Assembly: GCF_902497775.2 (NCBI RefSeq)
Contig: NZ_OZ024668.1
Location: forward strand, 5,192,326-5,256,325
DNA: 64,000 nucleotides
Direction of reading: 5' to 3'
Source: Pseudomonas fluorescens
GTDB taxonomy: Bacteria > Pseudomonadota > Gammaproteobacteria > Pseudomonadales > Pseudomonadaceae
The notes under the pieces were generated by a model. The model was not told the origin of the DNA and ran no database searches. It was given only the letters and a program-made list of their open reading frames with translations. This document shows, one piece after another, positions 56,101-64,000 of the stretch (the first letter of the stretch is position 1; the number at the start of each line of letters is the position of its first letter). A program made the translations under genes and the position numbers.

Positions 56101-59100
56101 GCTGGTAATCCGGTTACTACCGTTACTGATGGTCCAGGCACCGACGACACTACTGGTCTGAAACTCACCGCTACTGGCTCCGTGGCTGAAGGCGGCGAGA
56201 TCGTCTACACCGCTACGCTGACCAACCCAGCCGGCACCGAGATGAAAGTGACCCTGAGCAACGGTGAGACCATCACCATCGCCAAGGGTCAGACTGAAGG
56301 CAGCATCACTGTTCCAGCACCGGAAGACGACGTATACGTCGACGCCGGTGAAGTCAGCGTGACCATCACTGGCACCACTGGCGGTGATTTCGAAAAAGTC
56401 GAAGTCGACCCGACTGCTGCCGTGACCGATGTCACTGACACCATCGATACCAGTACCGTCACCCTGACCGCCACTCCGAGCGTCACTGAAGGCGGCGTCG
56501 TCACCTACACCGCGTCCGTCACTGCTCCGGTAACCGGTTCTGCGTTGGTAATTACTCTGGCTAACGGCCAACAAATCACCATTCCTGTCGGTTCCAGCTC
56601 GGGCACCGTGGACTTCGTTGCACCCAACAACGTACACACCACCAACCCGGACCTGACCAACAGCATCACCGGTACCACCGGTGGCAACTACGAGAAGCTG
56701 GACACCGCTGGCAATCCGGTTACTACCGTTACTGATGGTCCAGGCACCGACGACACTACTGGTCTGAAACTCACCGCTACTGGCACCGTCGCCGAAGGCG
56801 GCGACATCATCTACACCGCCACCCTGACCAATCCGGCTGGCACCGAGATGAAAGTGACCCTGAGCAACGGTGAGACCATCACCATCGCCAAGGGCCAGAC
56901 CGAAGGCAGCATCACTGTTCCGGCACCGGAAGACGACGTATACGTCGACGCTGGTGAAGTCAGCGTGACCATCACTGGCACCACTGGCGGTGACTTCGAA
57001 AAAGTCGAAGTCGACCCAACTGCTGCCGTGACTGAAGTCACTGACACCATCGACACCAGCACCGTTACGTTGACCGCTACTCCGAGCGTGACTGAAGGCG
57101 GTGTGGTTACCTACACCGCGTCCGTCACTGCTCCGGTAACCGGTTCTGCGTTGGTAATTACTCTGGCTAACGGCCAACAAATCACCATTCCTGTCGGTTC
57201 CAGCTCGGGCACCGTGGACTTCGTTGCGCCCAACAACGTGCACACCACCAACCCGGACCTGACCAACAGCATCACCGGTACCTCGGGCGGCAACTACGAG
57301 AAGCTGGACACCGCTGGCAATCCGGTTACTACCGTTACTGATGGTCCAGGCACCGACGACACTACTGGTCTGAAACTCACCGCTACTGGCACCGTCGCCG
57401 AAGGCGGCGACATCATCTACACCGCCACCCTGACCAATCCGGCTGGCACCGAGATGAAAGTGACCCTGAGCAACGGTGAGACCATCACCATCGCCAAGGG
57501 CCAGACCGAAGGCAGCATCACTGTTCCGGCACCGGAAGACGACGTATACGTCGACGCTGGTGAAGTCAGCGTGACCATCACTGGCACCACTGGCGGTGAC
57601 TTCGAAAAAGTCGAAGTCGACCCAACTGCTGCCGTGACTGAAGTCACTGACACCATCGACACCAGCACCGTTACGTTGACCGCTACTCCGAGCGTGACTG
57701 AAGGCGGTGTGGTTACCTACACCGCGTCCGTCACTGCTCCGGTAACCGGTTCTGCGTTGGTAATTACTCTGGCTAACGGCCAACAAATCACCATTCCTGT
57801 CGGTTCCAGCTCGGGCACCGTGGACTTCGTTGCGCCCAACAACGTGCACACCACCAACCCGGACCTGACCAACAGCATCACCGGTACCTCGGGCGGCAAC
57901 TACGAGAAGCTGGACACCGCTGGCAATCCGGTTACTACCGTTACTGATGGTCCAGGCACCGACGACACTACTGGTCTGAAACTCACCGCTACTGGCACCG
58001 TCGCCGAAGGCGGCGACATCATCTACACCGCCACCCTGACCAATCCGGCTGGCACCGAGATGAAAGTGACCCTGAGCAACGGTGAGACCATCACCATCGC
58101 CAAGGGCCAGACCGAAGGCAGCATCACTGTTCCGGCTCCGGAAGACGACGTGTACATCGACGCTGGTGAAGTCAGCGTCACTGTGACCGGCACCACCGGT
58201 GGCGACTTCGAGAAGCTGGCTGTGGATAACACTCCAGCGGTCACCGACGTGACCGACACCATCGACACCTCGACGGTCACCCTGACCGCTACCCCAAGCG
58301 TCACTGAAGGCGGTGTGGTTACCTACACCGCGTCGGTCACCGCTCCGGTTACTGGCTCGAACCTGGTCATCACTCTGGCCAACGGTCAACAGATCACCAT
58401 CCCAGTCGGTTCCAGCTCCGGCACCGTGGACTTCGTTGCACCCAACAACGTACACACCACCAACCCGGACCTGACCAACAGCATCACCGGTACCTCGGGC
58501 GGCAACTACGAGAAGCTGGACACCGCTGGTAATCCGGTTACTACCGTTACCGATGGTCCAGGCACCGATGACACCACCGGCCTCAAGCTGACCGCTACCG
58601 GCACCGTCGCCGAAGGCGGCGACATCATCTACACCGCCACGCTGACCAACCCAGCCGGCACCGAAATGAAGGTGACCCTGAGCAACGGTGAGACCATCAC
58701 CATCGCCAAGGGCCAGACCGAAGGCAGCATCACTGTTCCGGCACCGGAAGACGACGTGTACGTCGACGCTGGTGAAGTCAGCGTGACCATCACTGGCACC
58801 ACTGGCGGTGACTTCGAAAAAGTCGAAGTCGACCCGACTGCTGCCGTAACCGATGTCACTGACACCATCGACACCAGCACCGTTACGTTGACCGCTACTC
58901 CGAGCGTGACCGAAGGTGGCGTAGTTACCTACACCGCGTCCGTCACTGCTCCGGTAACCGGTTCTGCGTTGGTAATTACTCTGGCTAACGGCCAACAAAT
59001 CACCATCCCTGTCGGTTCCAGCTCCGGCACCGTGGACTTCGTTGCACCCAACAACGTACACACCACCAACCCGGACCTGACCAACAGCATTACCGGTACC

Positions 59101-62100
59101 TCGGGCGGTAACTACGAGAAGCTGGAGACCGCTGGCAATCCGGTTACTACCGTTACTGATGGTCCAGATACTGAAGACACCACCGGTCTGAAGTTGACTG
59201 CGACCGGTTCGGTTGAAGAAGGCGGTTCGATTGTTTACACCGCCACCCTGACCAACCCGGCCGGTGCCGAGATGAAAGTGACCCTGAGCAACGGTGAGAC
59301 CATCACCATCGCCAAGGGCCAGACCGAAGGCAGCATCACTGTTCCGGCTCCGGAAGACGACGTGTACATCGACGCTGGTGAAGTCAGCGTCACTGTGACC
59401 GGCACCACCGGTGGCGACTTCGAGAAGCTGGCTGTGGATAACACTCCAGCTGTCACCGACGTGACCGACACCATCGACACTTCGACTGTCACCCTGACCG
59501 CTACCCCAAGCGTCACTGAAGGCGGCGTAGTTACCTACACCGCGTCGGTCACCGCTCCAGTAACCGGTTCGAACCTGGTCATCACCCTGGCCAACGGTCA
59601 ACAGATCACCATCCCTGTCGGTTCCAGCTCCGGCACCGTGGACTTCGTTGCACCCAACAACGTACACACCACCAACCCGGACCTGACCAACAGCATCACC
59701 GGTACCTCGGGCGGCAACTACGAGAAGCTGGACACCGCTGGTAATCCGGTTACTACCGTTACCGATGGCCCTGGCACCGATGACACCACCGGCCTCAAGT
59801 TGACCGCGACGCCAACTGTCAACGAAGGTGGCTCGATCACTTACACCGCGACGCTGACCAACCCGGCCGGCACCGAGATGAAAGTGACCTTGAGCAACGG
59901 TGAAGTGATCACCATCGCCAAGGGTCAGAGCGAAGGCAAGATCACCATCGATGCACCAAGCGACGACGTGTACATCGACGCCGACAAGCTGAGCGTGACG
60001 GTCACTGGCACCACCGGCGGCGACTTCGAGAAGCTGGCTGTGGACAACACTCCAGCGGTCACCGACGTCAAGGACACCATCGACACCAGCACCGTCACCC
60101 TGACCGCCAGCACCAACAGTGTTGTCGAAGGCGGCGTAGTAACCTACACCGCGAAAGTCAGCGCGCCAGTGACCGGCTCCGACCTGGTGATCAGCCTGGC
60201 CAACGGCCAGAAAATCACCATCCCGGTCGGCCAGAGCAGCGGTACCGTGGACTACGTTGCGCCAAACAACGTACACACCACCAACCCTGCCCTGACCAAC
60301 AGCATCACCGGTACTACCGGCGGCAACTACGAGAAGCTGGACACTGCGGGCAACACTACCGTCAGCGTCACCGACGGCCCGGGTACCCAGGACAACACCG
60401 GCCTGTCGCTGACTGCCACCGATACCGTGGCTGAAGGCGGCAAGATTACCTACGTGGCCAAGCTGACCAACCCAGCCGGCACCGAAATGAAGGTGACCCT
60501 GAGCAACGGTGAAGTCATCACCATCGCCAAGGGCCAGACCGAAGGCAAGATCACCATCGATGCGCCGAGCGATGACGTCTATATCGACGCCGGCAAACTG
60601 AGCGTGACCGTCACCGGCACCACCGGTGGCGACTTCGAGCAGCTGACCGTGAGCAACGTGCCGGCGGTGACCAACGTCACTGACACCATCGACACCAGCA
60701 CCGTCACCCTGACCGCCAGCACCAACAATGTGGTCGAAGGCGGCGTAGTGACCTACACCGCCAAGGTCTCCGCGCCGGTGACCGGCTCCGACCTGGTCAT
60801 CAACCTGGCCAACGGTCAGCAGATCACCATTCCTGTAGGCCAGACCAGCGGTACCGTGGACTACGTTGCGCCGAACAACGTGCACACCACCAACCCGACC
60901 CTGATCAACAGCATCACCGGCACCACCGGTGGCAACTACGAAAAACTGGTCAGCACCGGCAACACCAGCACCACCGTCACTGATGGCCCGGGCACCAAGG
61001 ACTCCACCAGCCTGACCCTGACCGCGACCCCGACCGTGGCCGAAGGCGGCTCGATCACTTACGTGGCCAAGCTGAGCAACCCGGCTGGCACCGAGATGAA
61101 GGTCACCCTGAGCAACGGTGAAACCATCACCATTGCCGCCGGCCAGACCGAAGGCCAGGTGATCATCGCCGCACCTGGCGATGACGTGTACATCGATGCC
61201 GGCAGCGTCAGTGCGAAAATCACCGGCAGCACCGGCGGTGACTTCGAAGAGCTGAAGATCGACGGTTCGTCCGCCGTAACCAGCGTCACCGACACCATCG
61301 ACACCACCAACCTGACCCTGAGCGCCACGCCATCGGTCGCCGAAGGTGGCAACATCGTCTACACCGCGACCTTGAGCAACAAGGCGCAGACCGCGGTCAC
61401 CGTGACCTTGAGCAACGGTGCGACCATTGTCATCGAAGCCGGCAAGACCGAAGGCAAGGCCGTGGTTGCCGCTCCAGCCGATGACGTGTACATCGATGCC
61501 GGCAGTGTCAACGCGACCATTACCGGCGCTACCGGTGGCAACTTCGAAGACCTGGCAATCAGCAAGCAGCCAGCCGTCACCCAGGTGACCGATACCCTCG
61601 ACACCACCACCGTCAGCATCAGCGGCACCACCTCGGTGGCCGAAGGTGACTCGGCCAACTACACCCTGACCCTGACCAACAAGGCGCAAACCGATGTGGT
61701 CATCAAGCTGACCTACACCGGCACCGCCACCAATGGTGCGGACTACACCGGCGTGGCCACCGTGGTGATCAAGGCGGGTAGCAGCACCGGCACCTTCAGC
61801 GTACCGATCATCCGCGACGGCATTGCCGAGAGCGCCGAGAACTTCACCGTGAAGATCGACTCGGCCACCGGCGGCAACTTCGAGAACCTGGCGATCAGCG
61901 GCAGCGCTGGCAGTGTCACCACCACCATCGTCAGCAACGAGGCACCTGTGGCCGCGGGCGGCGCTGTGACCGGTACCGAAGACACCGACCTGGTGCTGAG
62001 CTGGGCCAACTTCGGCATCACCGATGCCGACACCCCGGCGACCAACCTGGGCCTGACCATCACCAAGCTGCCCGCCGACGGCGTGCTGCAGTACAAGGAC

Positions 62101-64000
62101 GGCAACGTCTGGAAAACCCTGACCGAAGCGGACGCTGGCAAGGTCTTCAGCAAGGCTGACATCGACGCCGGCAAGCTGAAGTTCGTGCCGGATCGCAACG
62201 AGTCGGGCATCGATGCCAACGGCGGCACCGGCGTGGGCAACAAAGAAGCCGACTACGCACAGATCAAGTTCAAGCCAACTGACGGCCAGGGCCTGGGCAA
62301 CGAGGCCACCATCAAGGTCGACATCACCCCGGTCGCCGACAAGCCTGACCTGAACATCGGCAGCAACAACGTCAATTCGATCGGCCTGGTCAAGGAAACC
62401 TGGAACAGCCTCAGCGGCCTGGGCACCAACGGCAACGGCATCACCGGCGATGCGCTGAAAACCGTGTTCGACAACTCGGGCAAGGCCAACAGCAGCTCGC
62501 TGGTGACCAATGCCCAGTCGGACGCCAGCGTCGTCGGCGGTTCGGGCTCGAAGACTTCCGGCCTGATCTACCTCGAAGCGGGCAAGACCTACAGCTTCAG
62601 CGGTATTGGCGATGACAGCCTGCTGATCACCATCGGCGGCAAGAACGTGGCCCAGGCGACCTGGGGCGCAGGTGGTGCGATCAGTGGTTCGTTCAAGCCG
62701 ACCATCAGCGGCTACTACACCCTGGATATCTACCACGCCAACCAGAGCGGCCCGGGCAGCTATGACGTCAACCTGTCGGTCAACGGCAGCACCCCGGTCG
62801 ACTTGAACAACGCCAACATTCCGATGTACCCGGGCGTGAACGAGCTGACCAACGCCGGCGTCACCGTCGGCGAGCTGCACGGTGCCAATGGCGAAGGCTA
62901 CTACCAGGGCTACAAGCTCAACGAAGGCGCCGAGAATGGCACCGTCAAGCTGGTCGGTATTTCCACCAACCTCACCGACACCGATGGTTCGGAAACCCTC
63001 AACGTCAAGCTCGGCGGCATTCCGGCCGGCTCGGTACTGAGCGATGGCGCCGGTCATACCATCACCGTCGGCAAGGACGCGGTCGATGTTACTGGCTGGA
63101 ACCTGAACGGCCTGACCATCAAGCCACCAGCCTACTACCAGGGCCAGTTCGACGTGACCGTCACCTCGACGGCCACCGAGAAGGCCAACGGCAGCACTGA
63201 CTTCACCCAGGGCACTATCAAGGTCACCGTTTACCCGGATACCTATGCCACCACCAACTTGACGTCCGATAACGACAACCGCGACTTTGGCACCAGCAAC
63301 GACATCGTGGTCGCCGACGTCAATGGCTTGCATGTAACGCCAGGGCAGGATTACAACCTGGCGTTCATTGTCGATACTTCAGCCAGTATGGGTTACGCCG
63401 GTGTGGACGCGGCGAAGAAATCCCTGGAGTCGGTGTTCAACACCCTGGCTAACAGTGTCAAAGGTGCTCAGTCGGGTACGGTGAACATTCTGCTGGTGGA
63501 CTTCTCCACCCAGGTCAACACCACCTTCTCGATCAACCTGGCTGACAATGGTGGACTGGCAGCGCTGCAAGCTGCACTGAAGAAGCTTGCTCCTGGCGGT
63601 AATACCAACTACGAAGATGCATTCAAAACCACCGCCAACTGGTATCAGAACCTCAAGGACGCTGGCAGCACCGGTAGCAACCAGACGTTCTTCATCACCG
63701 ATGGCCAGCCAAATGTTTCTCAGGGCAACGAGCGTGGCAACCCGACGTTCAAAGACTCGGGCTATTCGATGGATAGCGTACTGGCCTCGCTGAACTACAA
63801 ACTGGGCAATGTCATCAGCAACGAAATGGTCGGTGGCTACAACCGGATCAGTATCGACAAGCAGGGTAACCTCTCGTCGCAATACTGGGATGGCTATCGC
63901 TGGCGCGCCGACAGCAACGCTTCGGGCGAGTTGCACGCGCAGGGTGATGGCACCTATGAGTTGTCGAGCCAGAACTGGTATTACGTCGACGCCAACTCCA
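50173..64000 (+). CDS. lapA: LapA giant biofilm adhesin (5' part; continues past the window)
   Basis: The frame is open from the ATG at 50173 to the window end (4609 codons seen). Residues 1-130 form the retention module, starting MSSVVAIVKSIVGQV, with the LapG protease motif TAAG at 107-110. Single Ig-like repeats (about 177-479) are followed by 16 two-domain repeats (about 480-3713), one more repeat, a Calx-beta-like domain (about 3814-3917), a glycan-binding-like PA14-type region (about 4060-4205), and a von Willebrand A domain with the MIDAS motif DTSAS from Asp4401. The RTX and C-terminal secretion signal must lie to the right. It is exported by LapEBC and mediates attachment. Total size is unknown. 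Confidence 0.95.
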   Translation, partial: MSSVVAIVKSIVGQVIAVSPEGIQRVLIEGDRLFAGEQVLTGLAGAVTLELADGRTLDLGRDTQWSAETPDSSTDLAAATAQAAPSVEELQQAIAAGADPTTELEATAAGPSAAGSGGAAGGGHSFVMLDATAASVDPTIGFPTGPIGFATGAATQELGGPDDTNNPSTTTPTRESGLSLSATPSITEAGGVIIYTATLGQPPLTDLTVTLSNGQVIVINAGQTTGSVSVTIPPNDTVYLDGSEISTTITGTTGGAGLIITPDTTPAVTQITDTIDTTTVSLTANPSVTEGGVITYTATLTNPAQTPVTVTLSNGSTITIGAGQTTGTVDVQTPPNDVYNNASTVSTTITDATGGNFENLVPNPNPAVTTITDSIDDTGLSLNATGTVAEGGSIIYTATLTNPAGTPVTVTLSNGAVITIAAGQTEGSVTVPAPSDDVYVDAGNVSVSIDKVDGGNFENLVVSNQPAVTEVTDTIDTSTVTLTANSSVAEGGVVTYTASVTAPVTGSALVITLANGQQITIPVGQSSGSVEFVAPNNVHTTNPDLTNSITGTTGGNYEKLETTGNPVTTVTDGPGTDDTTGLKLTATGSVAEGGSIVYTATLTNPAGTEMKVTLSNGEVITIAAGQTEGSITVAAPADDVYIDAGEVSVTVTGTTGGDFENVAIDGTPAVTQVTDTIDTSTVTLTANSSIAEGGVVTYTASVTAPVTGSALVITLANGQQITIPVGQSSGSVEFVAPNNVHTTNPDLTNSITGTSGGNYEKLETAGNPVTTVTDGPDTEDTTGLKLTATGSVEEGGSIVYTATLTNPAGAEMKVTLSNGEVITIAAGQTEGSITLPAPSDDVYIDAGEVSVTVTGTTGGDFEKVAVDGTPAVTQVTDTIDTSTVTLTATPSVTEGGVVTYTASVTAPVTGSALVITLANGQQITIPVGSSSGTVDFVAPNNVHTTNPDLTNSITGTSGGNYEKLDTAGNPVTTVTDGPGTDDTTGLKLTATGTVAEGGDIIYTATLTNPAGTEMKVTLSNGETITIAKGQTEGSITVPAPEDDVYIDAGEVSVTVTGTTGGDFEKVEVDPAAAVTEVTDTIDTSTVTLTATPSVTEGGVVTYTASVTAPVTGSNLVITLANGQQITIPVGSSSGTVDFVAPNNVHTTNPDLTNSITGTSGGNYEKLDTAGNPVTTVTDGPGTDDTTGLKLTATGTVAEGGEIVYTATLTNPAGTEMKVTLSNGETITIAKGQTEGSITVPAPEDDVYIDAGEVSVTVTGTTGGDFEKLAVDNTPAVTDVTDTIDTSTVTLTATPSVTEGGVVTYTASVTAPVTGSNLVITLANGQQITIPVGSSSGTVDFVAPNNVHTTNPDLTNSITGTSGGNYEKLDTAGNPVTTVTDGPGTDDTTGLKLTATGSVAEGGEIVYTATLTNPAGTEMKVTLSNGETITIAAGQTEGSITVPAPEDDVYVDAGEVSVTITGTTGGDFEKVEVDPTAAVTDVTDTIDTSTVTLTATPSVTEGGVVTYTASVTAPVTGSALVITLANGQQITIPVGSSSGTVDFVAPNNVHTTNPDLTNSITGTSGGNYEKLETAGNPVTTVTDGPDTEDTTGLKLTATGSVEEGGSIVYTATLTNPAGAEMKVTLSNGETITIAKGQTEGSITVPAPEDDVYIDAGEVSVTVTGTTGGDFEKVEVDPAAAVTEVTDTIDTSTVTLTATPSVTEGGVVTYTASVTAPVTGSNLVITLANGQQITIPVGSSSGTVDFVAPNNVHTTNPDLTNSITGTSGGNYEKLDTAGNPVTTVTDGPGTDDTTGLKLTATGTVAEGGEIVYTATLTNPAGTEMKVTLSNGETITIAKGQTEGSITVPAPEDDVYVDAGEVSVTVTGTTGGDFEKLAVDNTPAVTDVTDTIDTSTVTLTATPSVTEGGVVTYTASVTAPVTGSNLVITLANGQQITIPVGSSSGTVDFVAPNNVHTTNPDLTNSITGTSGGNYEKLDTAGNPVTTVTDGPGTDDTTGLKLTATGSVAEGGEIVYTATLTNPAGTEMKVTLSNGETITIAKGQTEGSITVPAPEDDVYVDAGEVSVTITGTTGGDFEKVEVDPTAAVTDVTDTIDTSTVTLTATPSVTEGGVVTYTASVTAPVTGSALVITLANGQQITIPVGSSSGTVDFVAPNNVHTTNPDLTNSITGTTGGNYEKLDTAGNPVTTVTDGPGTDDTTGLKLTATGTVAEGGDIIYTATLTNPAGTEMKVTLSNGETITIAKGQTEGSITVPAPEDDVYVDAGEVSVTITGTTGGDFEKVEVDPTAAVTEVTDTIDTSTVTLTATPSVTEGGVVTYTASVTAPVTGSALVITLANGQQITIPVGSSSGTVDFVAPNNVHTTNPDLTNSITGTSGGNYEKLDTAGNPVTTVTDGPGTDDTTGLKLTATGTVAEGGDIIYTATLTNPAGTEMKVTLSNGETITIAKGQTEGSITVPAPEDDVYVDAGEVSVTITGTTGGDFEKVEVDPTAAVTEVTDTIDTSTVTLTATPSVTEGGVVTYTASVTAPVTGSALVITLANGQQITIPVGSSSGTVDFVAPNNVHTTNPDLTNSITGTSGGNYEKLDTAGNPVTTVTDGPGTDDTTGLKLTATGTVAEGGDIIYTATLTNPAGTEMKVTLSNGETITIAKGQTEGSITVPAPEDDVYIDAGEVSVTVTGTTGGDFEKLAVDNTPAVTDVTDTIDTSTVTLTATPSVTEGGVVTYTASVTAPVTGSNLVITLANGQQITIPVGSSSGTVDFVAPNNVHTTNPDLTNSITGTSGGNYEKLDTAGNPVTTVTDGPGTDDTTGLKLTATGTVAEGGDIIYTATLTNPAGTEMKVTLSNGETITIAKGQTEGSITVPAPEDDVYVDAGEVSVTITGTTGGDFEKVEVDPTAAVTDVTDTIDTSTVTLTATPSVTEGGVVTYTASVTAPVTGSALVITLANGQQITIPVGSSSGTVDFVAPNNVHTTNPDLTNSITGTSGGNYEKLETAGNPVTTVTDGPDTEDTTGLKLTATGSVEEGGSIVYTATLTNPAGAEMKVTLSNGETITIAKGQTEGSITVPAPEDDVYIDAGEVSVTVTGTTGGDFEKLAVDNTPAVTDVTDTIDTSTVTLTATPSVTEGGVVTYTASVTAPVTGSNLVITLANGQQITIPVGSSSGTVDFVAPNNVHTTNPDLTNSITGTSGGNYEKLDTAGNPVTTVTDGPGTDDTTGLKLTATPTVNEGGSITYTATLTNPAGTEMKVTLSNGEVITIAKGQSEGKITIDAPSDDVYIDADKLSVTVTGTTGGDFEKLAVDNTPAVTDVKDTIDTSTVTLTASTNSVVEGGVVTYTAKVSAPVTGSDLVISLANGQKITIPVGQSSGTVDYVAPNNVHTTNPALTNSITGTTGGNYEKLDTAGNTTVSVTDGPGTQDNTGLSLTATDTVAEGGKITYVAKLTNPAGTEMKVTLSNGEVITIAKGQTEGKITIDAPSDDVYIDAGKLSVTVTGTTGGDFEQLTVSNVPAVTNVTDTIDTSTVTLTASTNNVVEGGVVTYTAKVSAPVTGSDLVINLANGQQITIPVGQTSGTVDYVAPNNVHTTNPTLINSITGTTGGNYEKLVSTGNTSTTVTDGPGTKDSTSLTLTATPTVAEGGSITYVAKLSNPAGTEMKVTLSNGETITIAAGQTEGQVIIAAPGDDVYIDAGSVSAKITGSTGGDFEELKIDGSSAVTSVTDTIDTTNLTLSATPSVAEGGNIVYTATLSNKAQTAVTVTLSNGATIVIEAGKTEGKAVVAAPADDVYIDAGSVNATITGATGGNFEDLAISKQPAVTQVTDTLDTTTVSISGTTSVAEGDSANYTLTLTNKAQTDVVIKLTYTGTATNGADYTGVATVVIKAGSSTGTFSVPIIRDGIAESAENFTVKIDSATGGNFENLAISGSAGSVTTTIVSNEAPVAAGGAVTGTEDTDLVLSWANFGITDADTPATNLGLTITKLPADGVLQYKDGNVWKTLTEADAGKVFSKADIDAGKLKFVPDRNESGIDANGGTGVGNKEADYAQIKFKPTDGQGLGNEATIKVDITPVADKPDLNIGSNNVNSIGLVKETWNSLSGLGTNGNGITGDALKTVFDNSGKANSSSLVTNAQSDASVVGGSGSKTSGLIYLEAGKTYSFSGIGDDSLLITIGGKNVAQATWGAGGAISGSFKPTISGYYTLDIYHANQSGPGSYDVNLSVNGSTPVDLNNANIPMYPGVNELTNAGVTVGELHGANGEGYYQGYKLNEGAENGTVKLVGISTNLTDTDGSETLNVKLGGIPAGSVLSDGAGHTITVGKDAVDVTGWNLNGLTIKPPAYYQGQFDVTVTSTATEKANGSTDFTQGTIKVTVYPDTYATTNLTSDNDNRDFGTSNDIVVADVNGLHVTPGQDYNLAFIVDTSASMGYAGVDAAKKSLESVFNTLANSVKGAQSGTVNILLVDFSTQVNTTFSINLADNGGLAALQAALKKLAPGGNTNYEDAFKTTANWYQNLKDAGSTGSNQTFFITDGQPNVSQGNERGNPTFKDSGYSMDSVLASLNYKLGNVISNEMVGGYNRISIDKQGNLSSQYWDGYRWRADSNASGELHAQGDGTYELSSQNWYYVDANS
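51610..61311 (+). repeat. LapA tandem array, 16 two-domain repeats of about 606 bp
   Basis: Each unit encodes about 202 residues. The first half starts VTLTA-PSVTEGGVVTYTA and contains FVAPNNVHTTNPDLTNS. The second half starts GLKLTATG and contains TNPAGTEMKVTLSNGE. First halves begin at 51610 and every 606 bases to 60094, then 60703 after a one-codon insertion. The 57367-57972 unit is identical by eye to 56761-57366. Blocks offset by 1818 bases (three units) share variant residues. Confidence 0.93.

Noticed and set aside
51610..61311. CRISPR-like regular repetition
   Set aside because: The period is about 606 bp, fully coding with no spacers; these are adhesin domains.
51937..63333. 3798-codon open frame on the minus strand
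   Set aside because: It is antisense to the clear LapA reading frame, has no start signal or recognisable domain, and simply mirrors the tandem repeat.
63379..63936. 185-codon minus-strand frame at the right edge
   Set aside because: It is antisense to the LapA von Willebrand A domain, which has a clear MIDAS motif on the plus strand.

Overview
The window reads as a chromosomal segment of a Pseudomonas of the putida/fluorescens group. Support for this: high-GC coding sequence; many copies of the REP palindrome built on GCGGGGCAAGCCCGCTCC; a cys operon, c-di-GMP enzyme and desaturase in the same order as I recall from P. aeruginosa; the gabD-gabT pair; and a giant LapA adhesin beside its own type I secretion genes. 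The species cannot be fixed from sequence alone.

Layout. 1-14.3 kb is a sulfur-acquisition block: a MetQ-type binding protein, an unusual sigma54-activator-like AAA+ protein, a small hydrolase, a dedicated exbB-exbD-tonB energiser, a TonB-dependent receptor divergent from a LysR regulator, a formylglycine-type sulfatase, and the oscA-sbp-cysT-cysW-cysA sulfate uptake operon. 14.5-20.2 kb holds c-di-GMP and signalling genes (GGDEF-EAL protein, PAS-GGDEF protein, degenerate receiver-HDOD protein) around the DesA acyl desaturase. 20.3-23.2 kb is the GABA catabolic pair gabT and gabD. tRNA-Arg(CCG) follows at 23.5 kb, then REP elements, a strongly structured leader, and a DUF3077/DUF6124 gene. 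24.5-33.8 kb carries a second TonB receptor, a transglutaminase-like protein, two zinc-ribbon membrane proteins, a CBS protein, small conserved genes, and an NfeD/slipin pair. 33.8-38.9 kb is a five-gene MarR/FUSC/DUF1656/HlyD/OprM efflux cassette in which every junction overlaps by 4 bases. 39-44.7 kb has a Sel1-repeat gene, a WYL regulator, and a sulfonate/sulfate-ester ABC transporter with a TauD-family dioxygenase. 44.9-64 kb is the Lap system: lapC, lapB and lapE on the minus strand and lapA on the plus strand, running off the right edge.

How the parts work together. Two independent organosulfur scavenging loci (TonB receptor + sulfatase; ABC importer + dioxygenase) and the sulfate importer are consistent with life on sulfate esters and sulfonates in soil or the rhizosphere. 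The GGDEF/EAL enzymes make or degrade c-di-GMP. In known Pseudomonas, c-di-GMP controls LapA both at transcription (FleQ) and at surface retention (LapD/LapG). Two FleQ-box-like sites lie in front of lapA, and the LapG-type TAAG cleavage motif sits at residues 107-110. lapD and lapG are not in the window.

The lapA coding sequence is open on the plus strand from 50173 to the end (4609 codons seen). It contains 16 tandem two-domain repeats of about 606 bp, two of which are identical over 606 bp by eye. The least explained signals are the branched, alternately pairing leader at 23836-24018, the helix-turn-helix-less sigma54 activator with altered GAFTGA and arginine-finger positions, and the receiver domain lacking its phospho-aspartate.
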